DNA of 64,000 bases from Eledone cirrhosa (taxonomy: Eukaryota; Mollusca; Cephalopoda; Octopoda; Eledonidae), in contig OZ024747.1 in the NCBI GenBank assembly GCA_964016885.1, positions 6,925,631 to 6,989,630 of the forward strand, in the 5' to 3' direction. Position numbers and translations under genes: made by a program. Below the pieces are notes generated by a model, which had not been told where the DNA came from, did not search any database, and was given only the letters and a program-made list of their open reading frames with translations. The stretch's first letter is position 1, and every line of letters starts with the position of its first letter. Positions 50,629 to 59,600 of this stretch are shown one piece after another.

Positions 50629-53600
50629 CACATATATATATATCTAAACTATAATAAAGTAAGGAGCGCAGGACTGCGTACGGTTTATAATTTTTTATCT
50701 CATTAGTAAAATAAGTTGTATTACTTTGAATAAATAATGAATGAATATTACATAATTTATCTACCAAATTTCGTGGCTGTTGATTAAATATATTTTGTTT
50801 ATTTAAAGATTCACTTCTTTAAAATTTCTGGAATGTCAACATTTCCGGTTGGCCATTGCTTAAATAATTTCCTCCTAATGCAGTTTATATATAATATCGT
50901 CCTTTTTAATGTATCATGGATTACGTTACTCATTAAATAAGGCAGTGTAACAGAGTCTTTGTTCAATTTCTATGTATTATATATTGTCAATTACGATTTT
51001 ATTTGACGTATCTACATGTATATATACCTGCGTATAATATCAATATACACACTACACATGTTAGCAGAAAACCACTCTTCTGGTGGTTTTCTGCTAGTAT
51101 ATATATACCAAATGACACAGCACAATGAAGAAATATATTAGTTTTACGCTTGATATAGTAGGAAACGAGTCTTAATGTTTTGGACGTTAGACCTTAATCA
51201 GAAGATAGAACGAGAAATTAAAGAAGACATCGAAAGACTGAGGAGACGGGCAGGGCAGAAACACAATTTTTTTAGAGAAAAATATTCAGTGCTGCTGCTA
51301 TGGCAAAGTGTCCAGTCCATCGTGTAAGAGGATAATGTTGGAATCATGATGTTTCTAGTACATACTGTACTATATATATATATTAAACATGAAGAGGAAG
51401 GTAGATAGTGGCACCTTTCTTGAGAGAGAGAACCACTGGGTGTAAGATAATAAGAGTGTGGAAATGAGATAGTAAAGGATGAGACACAGTGACACAGGAT
51501 GTCAAATGGAAATCTTACTTGCTAATAACAACACCAAGGAGATAAAGTGTGGCTGTAAGTCCATCTTCAATGTCCATTGTATCAAGAGCAGTCACCTAGA
51601 AATTGAAACAGTAAGACATGTAATCAGCCAAAGTTGTAGGAATTATGTTGCAATTTTAAGGGGAGGCAAACCAAGGTAAGCCATTTTTAAAAACATGTTA
51701 CACACAGGAATTCAAACGTTTGAATTCCTGTGTCTAAAAACAAGTTTTGTAAATTCAAATATTTATAGTATCTTTACTAGTCTACAGATTTCAGTTAGAT
51801 TATTTCAGAGACTGGCGCGCTTGTTTTTAAAATTTACATCCTGTAATGATTTAGCAGAAAATGTCTAAAAACAAGTTTCATAATTTACTAGTGGACAGAT
51901 TGTGAAAATTTGTAGTATCAAAGTAAAGACATTAATGATAAATGTGATGCTGTCATAGTGTAGTTTTGTATTTTTCAAGAATATCTTGCTAACGTAGTTT
52001 CATGCAGTACAGGACATTTAATGTTAAGATTTATTTCCTATTTCTCCTGTCTTTGAAGGACATACAACATGTTTCACTGTACTAAGTGTATTAATTTCTG
52101 TTGAAGCCTAACATCACTAGTTTCCCGAGGTTCTATTGTTTTACAACCATGCCTGCATTGTTTTGATCATCCAGTCTTTTTCTATATCTAAGACTACATT
52201 GTCCAAACATGTCTTTCTTGTTTGCAGATGGTAGAGTGTGATTTTGAGGGAATTTAGTTGTTACACTAAACTGTGTATTCCAGTTTTTAGAATAGACCCA
52301 CCACATTCCTGCATGTCATAAGAGGTGACTAAAAGGGTTGGGGTCAGGAAAGGGTTTCTGGCTATAAAACAATGCCTCAAAACATCCTGTCTAACCCATA
52401 CCAGATTGGAAAATAGTGCATAAAAATTGATGACAATGATGATGATTCTACATCTAGCATGTTGATCACCTGAAAGTTCCGGTGGAGGCCATATTGCGAA
52501 TGTTTTCAAGGTGAACCAAGTCAGAGACAAGAGTTACAGTTCTACAACAATGGTAGTGTACCAGTGTTATATATTATATAAGTGTAAGTGGTGTATAATG
52601 TAATAAGTGTAAGTGGTGTATAATGTAATAAGTGTAAGTGATATATAATGTAATAAGTGTGTTATATATTATATAAGTGTAAGTGGTGTATAATGTAATA
52701 AGTGTAAGTAGTATATAATGTAATAAGTGTAAGTGGTGTATACATGTAATAAGTGTAAGTGGTATATAATGTAATAAGTGTAAGTGGTATATAATGTAAT
52801 AAGTATAAGTGGTATATAATGTAATAAGTGTAAGTGGTATATAATGTAATAAGTATAAGTGGTATATAATGTAATAAGTATAAGTGGTATATAATGTAAT
52901 AAGTGTAAGTGGTATATAATGTAATAAGTGTAAGTGGTATATAATGTAATAAGTGTAAGTGGTATATAATGTAATAAGTGTAAGTGGTGTATAATGTAAT
53001 AAGTGTAAGTGGTATATGCATGTAATAAGTGTAAGTGGTATATAATGTAATAAGTGTAAGTGGTATATAATGTAATAAATGTAAGTGGTATATAATGTAA
53101 TAAGTGTAAGTTGTATATAATGTAATAAGCGTAAGTGGTGTATACATGTAATAAGTGTAAGTGGTGTATAATGTAATAAGTATAAGTGGTATATAAAGTA
53201 ATAAGTGTAAGTGGTATATAATGTAATAAGCGTAAGTGGTGTATACATGTAATAAGTGTAAGTGGTATATACTGTAATAAGTGTAAGTGGTATATGCATG
53301 TAATAAGTGTAAGTGGTGTTTAAAGTAATAAGTGTAAGTGGTATATAATGTAATAAGTGTAAGTGGTGTATACATGTAATAAGTGTAAGTGGTATATAAT
53401 GTAATAAGTGTAAGTGGTATATAATGTAATAAGTGTAAGTGGTGTATACATGTAATAAGTGTAAGTGGTATATAATGTAATAAGTATAAGTGGTATATAA
53501 TGTAATAAGTGTAAGTGGTATATAATGTAATAAGTGTAAGTGGTATATAATGTAATAAGTGTAAGTGGTGTATGCATGTAATAAGTGTAAGTGGTGTATA

Positions 53601-56600
53601 CATGTAATAAGTGTAAGTGGTATATAATGTAATAAGTATAAGTGGTATATAAAGTAATAAGTGTAAGTGGTATATAAAGTAATAAGTGTAAGTGGTATAT
53701 AATGTAATAAGTGTAAGTGGTATATAATGTAATAAGTGTAAGTGGTATATAATGTAATAAGTATAAGTGGTATATAATGTAATAAGTGTAAGTGGTATAT
53801 AATGTAATAAGCGTAAGTGGTGTATACATGTAATAAGTGTAAGTGGTATATAATGTAATAAGTGTAAGTGGTATATAATGTAATAAGTGTAACTGAAGCT
53901 ACGTCACTTACCAAAGCTGCAAAGTACTCAGTGTCTGTTTCTTTCCCATTATTTTCCTTGATTACTTCAGTGACAGCAGCAAGTACAGCTGCAATCTATC
54001 AAATAAGAATGACACAAGACATTTAACAAATGAAAGAAAATGAAAACAGAAACAACACCTATAATAACATGTGGTCTAGGAACGATGAAAAAAATAGACA
54101 AATACATAGCCCAAACCCCGGGACTTACATATATATATACAGGAGACAGCACTACTAGGCACTGAACACATATTACGAAAAATACTCTCAACATAACAGA
54201 AACACCACCAGCAAAACCTACACTGCACATACCCAAGGTGCACAGAGCTGTGCTCGGTAAAGCAGTAATGATGTGCAATAAAAATAATAATAATAATGAT
54301 TTCTTTATTAACCACAAAGGGTTTACATCAAGAAAAATATTATGATGGCACAGGACGAAAACACAGTGTGTGTTGGTGTGTGGGTTTTGTGTGTAAATAA
54401 AAAGATAACAATGAAAATTAAAACAAAGGAGGTTCCTTGATAGGGAGGAGACATTCGAGGGTCACTCATGGAAAGAACCCCATAAAACCATGGGTGCCCT
54501 AATGTCTAGGGTAAGAGCCCTGTCTCAGTTGTTCTCCTCTAATCTATAGGTTAACACTCAGAACAGGCCCAATAATAATGGTTTCATACAAGCATAAAAC
54601 CAAAACTTTGTTGGGCAAGGCACAATTGATTGTATCAACCCAGCACTTGAATGACCCTCGAAGAATTTATCACTAAATACAGCAAAGTATTTGGTCCAAC
54701 TTTCTTACAATTCTGCTTCCAAAATAATAAAGCAGAGAGAAAAAGTGTTTAGTAGATCAACATATGTTGCTGTTGTTTAACCCCAGGACAGGCCTGATCA
54801 TGCAGACCTATTATGAAAGGTGTTCTGTCCATAGCAGTAAGCCCAAAATTTCAACCAGTTATAACAAAGTATGTTGAGTAATGTTATACATCACTTGAGG
54901 AAACTGTATGTAATATCAGACAGTCACCTTAAATAGGTTCAACAAGATGTAACAATAGTGGCATAACAATGATAGATAACATGCAGATATGTTTATTTAT
55001 TAACAAAAACTTGGTTGGGGTTAGGAAGGGCATCTAGCTGAAATAAAGTTCCATCTGAACAAGGTACAGTGCGGCCAGCTGGCCAGATTTGTCTCATGAT
55101 GAGGGTGACCCGTCTAAAACATGCAAGCATGGAAAATAGACATTAAACGGTGATGATAATGAGGATGAATAGAATACTCTAACTATAAAAGATAAACCAT
55201 ATTAGTTATTATATCAGTGATTTGTGTGATATTGCTGCTCCCACATAGTAGTAGTGTTATATTGCTTATTAACACTGTTGATACCAAATCACCCCTGGTT
55301 CTATGATACAAAACTGTTTTAATGTGTTTATATCTAAAAACCTTTCACTATAATTTTATGTAAGAACCTACGTTAAGTTATATTCTAAACCAGCCATGGG
55401 TAAACTGCAGCCTGTTTGGCTTTCTGAATGGCACACATATTTTCAAAATTACCACAAATCGTTTTAGTAGTCCCCCACCACCTTATGATGAACCACATCC
55501 TATGCAGCCCACTGCTCAAAAAAGGTTGCCATGCCTGTTCTGAACACAAGATCAATAATGATATAGAGATATTACTAAATCTCTCCAATTCATAAGCTGT
55601 GTCATTCATCAGAAATATAGAAACAATTTAAAAAAAAAAACTAAGTTGCTAATGAAAGATATGGCACATGATTTTCAGTATTTTTTAAAATAATAAAGAA
55701 TTTGGATGGATTTAGTAAAATAGCTTTCTCATTAAATTGGTGTTTGGAATATAAGGAAGGTTTTTAGATAGCTATTAACTTAAAAACAGTTTTGTCTTAT
55801 AGAACCAGGGGCAGTTTGGTATGAAATTGGTTGAGTGAACATAAACTGTACATGTTGAAATGATTTCTGATGTCTTCAACAGTCTGAACATCAGCAAAAA
55901 TTAACACTTCTTCTTGAGATGGTCGTTGGGGCAGAGTCCTGAAACACTCCTTTCAGCAGGTTCTGTCAGAAGCAGCCATCTCCAACTGATTTGGTTGATC
56001 CCCAAACGAGACCAGCCAAGCTTATGGAGGTTATCCAACCATCTTGCTCGGGGGTCTATTTACAATAATCAAAGTATTTCTTCACATATGATGATGCATA
56101 ACTGCAGCAACTTTTAACCAGGATTCATCCAATTACTTGTTTACCTATAACCAACAACAATATTGTTCACATAACATGATATAAAAATAAAAGAAAGCTG
56201 CTGAACTCTGATATGTATTCTAAAACCAGTGTTTGTGTGTGTTAGGTTCTTTTGTGCTGTCTTGTGACTTCATGATCCAAACTATGTTGGATAGAGATTG
56301 TATACCTACACTGATTCGTAGAACTGAACATCATGTGACAGTTGCTCAGTTTGTCAAACATCCAGCTCAAATGATAGTGATCCCTTTTCTTGAAGAGATC
56401 AAATTCCACAGCTAAAGAGAAAAGTCAAATTCAACCTTGATATCAAACTGCCACTAATTCTATGATAGGGAGCTGTTCATTTATCCCTGTGAATTATTTA
56501 TCTCATAAAAAATAGTTGTCGACAAGATCTGAATTGGTGTTGACTAATCCTGACCTTGTTGAAGCATAGTTAAGGCATCCTGTAACCACTGTTAACCCTC

Positions 56601-59600
56601 ATGCATCTTGTTTTTTTTAAGGGATATATAGGATGATGATGATAGGACCTTATCTCATGTATCCTTTCCTTATTTAAGACAGTATATTGCAACATGAAGA
56701 ATATCTTAATGCTATTTCTAGTAGTGTGACTGACCACACACGCTCTGAGGAAAATTTGAAGAGCTTAGTAATCAACTAGTATAAGGTGATAAATCACCCC
56801 ACTTAACCTGATGCTCATCCTTTTACCATGTATAGAAGTAAATACTACCATCATGTAATATTGAGTTTCAGCACAATTAACTTATATGGTTTTATCTCCA
56901 GCTTAAGACCTAAGTAGGATCAGTCCTTTCCCAGATTATTCTGGAATAACAGAAGTCGTATTTTCAGCAAATGATGGAAACTTTTTTTGTATTGGTTTCG
57001 TCTGGATGAATGGGATATGTTCATGGCCACCACAAGTCCTCTGTGACTGATGAAACAACATGGTTTATGTTTGGAATATGATTGTTAAAGACAGGACATT
57101 TAATGATAATTCTTCCATGTTTAGATAATGTGAAATTTTGAGAAAAGAATCAGTAGGAACAAAATTTTCTAAAACTGCTACCCATAACAGGTTTCTGGTG
57201 TTACACAAATGGTTTCACCTATTGATAACCACCCCCACTTTATCTCATTAAAATAAAGAGATATTTGAGTCATTAAGTAAAAAAAAAAATATCACAAGAA
57301 ATTGATATCCTCAGGTCACATGATTGTTGTGTATGAAATGTTTACTACTATATTTTGTTAATGAATGTTAAATGAAATATGGCAAATTTTGAACAAAAAA
57401 CTTCATGTCACCTCTGCAGATGTTTAGATTATTGTGTTTGGTCTGACCTTCGAACATACCATGAAAATACAAACACACTCAATAATATGGACTTTGTAAA
57501 GGTTAAACATCTAGATGTGACAGACAATGGGTTATGGCACCTCCACAGGTCAAATTACTCACTTCATTTCATCAAAATGGTGCTTGAAATTGGTTGACCC
57601 CAGTGTTTCATTGGTACTTTATTTTATTGACTCCCGTAATAATAATAATAATAATAATAATAATATGCAACCACAGAAAAATGGATGTAAAAACAATGAC
57701 GATACACTTCTTTTTTTTATATCAAAACATCAGTCTTGATTACATCTAAAGAAATCTGTCAATAAAACAACTGAGTGTAGATAAAGCAAGTAATGTAAAT
57801 ATCTCTCCAGTGTGTCTGTATTTGGTATACTGATAAAATAGGTCCATATAACAAGACATACACAGCATATACATGTAGATTATAGTATATATATGTAATA
57901 TGTGGTGTGTACATGTGTGGAGATGCTATCAAATAGGGTGAAGACCCTTAAAGACAGAAGCAATTTGTTATTAAGTTTTACGTTAAGGCGCATGGCTTAG
58001 TGGTTAGAACATTGGGCTTACAATCATGAGGTGGTGAGTTCGATTCTCGGACTGGGTTTTGTGTTGTGTCTTTGAGCAAGACACTTTATTTCACGCTGCC
58101 CCAGTTCACTCAATTGTAGAAATGAGTTGTGACATCACCGGTGCCAAGCTGTATCAGCCTTTTCCTTTCCTTTGGACAACATTGGTGGTGTGGAGAGGGG
58201 AGACTGGTATGTATGGGTGACTGCTGGTCTTTCACAATCAACCTTGCTTCGGAGGGGAACTTTCTAGATGCAACCTTGCCTCGGAGGGGAACTTTCTAGA
58301 TGCAAATCCCATGGTTATTTGTGACCGAAGGAGGTCTTTACTTAATTGTGAAGTGAATCATTGTTGTTTTGAGATATACCATGTCATATTTGTTACAATC
58401 TTTCACAAAGCTGCCAGTAATATGATTATGAATAACAAGAAATTGAGTAGGACAGACATTTAGATGATATACATGATCGTTAAGTGAGATTCACACACAA
58501 AGGAGATAACACTATTTTGGTTTATTAGTACCACCATTACAAAAATAGCCCAATTGAAGGTAAACTGTAAGAATAGTTTTTCATAAATATATATTGATTC
58601 TGCCATCTGTGTATAAGAGAACATTTATACACCACAAAAGTGTTTATAAAATAATACATATGGAAAAAGAGTTATACATATTTATTTCTCACATCAAGAG
58701 AATAATTTAGTTGGTTTTTCAAGACATCTTGAAAGAAACAATCAAAGCTAGCACAACATGTAATATAAATCAAACATCCAGGTAAACTACCGGTAGAAAC
58801 AATCTTAAGTCTCTTGTAAAAGATGTAAGGGTTCTTAGAAACTAAAGTCATCTAGCTGGCCAGAGAGGATTTTATGGATGTAGTTCCAGACCCCTCTCAA
58901 TCACAGAACAAATTATAGAGATGCAGTTCCACATATCATTTCACAATATCTTCACTGAAGACATTGAGAAAAATGTTCTACCATCTTTAAAGATAGACTG
59001 AATCATAAATCTTGGTTTAGAGAGATCAACAAATTATTCTTGCACAAGACACAGACGTGGCATTGTTAGGAATGTTTATCATCATCGTTTAACGTCCATT
59101 TTGCACACTGCACTGCAATCAATTCATTTTTATATATTCATATTCATGCGCCAAATGTTACCAAGGGAGATAACTTTTTAGTGTTCACAACTCCCATATT
59201 CATCTTACGAGTAAAGATGGCAATGTTTTTTTTTGTAAGGATTTGGTATTTGTAGAGATAAACAGATATATCAGTTTGGCATTGATAACTCCAGTGGTAT
59301 CCTCTGTCATTTTCCATAAAGATCAACCTTATCACCAAGCACAGACCATGTTTGTCCAGCTTAGATTTATTTATGTTTGATTTTCCCATCATTAAGAGAT
59401 CATGTTTTGTTATCGTTGGAGGTAAGACTTTGGTGGAAAATGTGTTATTTATTTGTTAATCTTTCATTGAAATAATCTGGCAGTTGTTGGAGTTAGCTGT
59501 CACTCATTTCTACTTCACTCTCGCTTACCACATCGTTAGAATAACTTTCAGCTTCACTAGCTAAATACTCATCACCACTGTCCAGGAAAAAAATAGAATT

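Noticed and set aside
52574..53914. 446-codon minus-strand frame
   Set aside because: It is the 25-base minisatellite read through; all three frames are open and composition is purely repetitive.
57984..58060. Possible tRNA gene
   Set aside because: It has A and B boxes but cannot fold as a cloverleaf with a proper acceptor stem, and continues into a SINE body.
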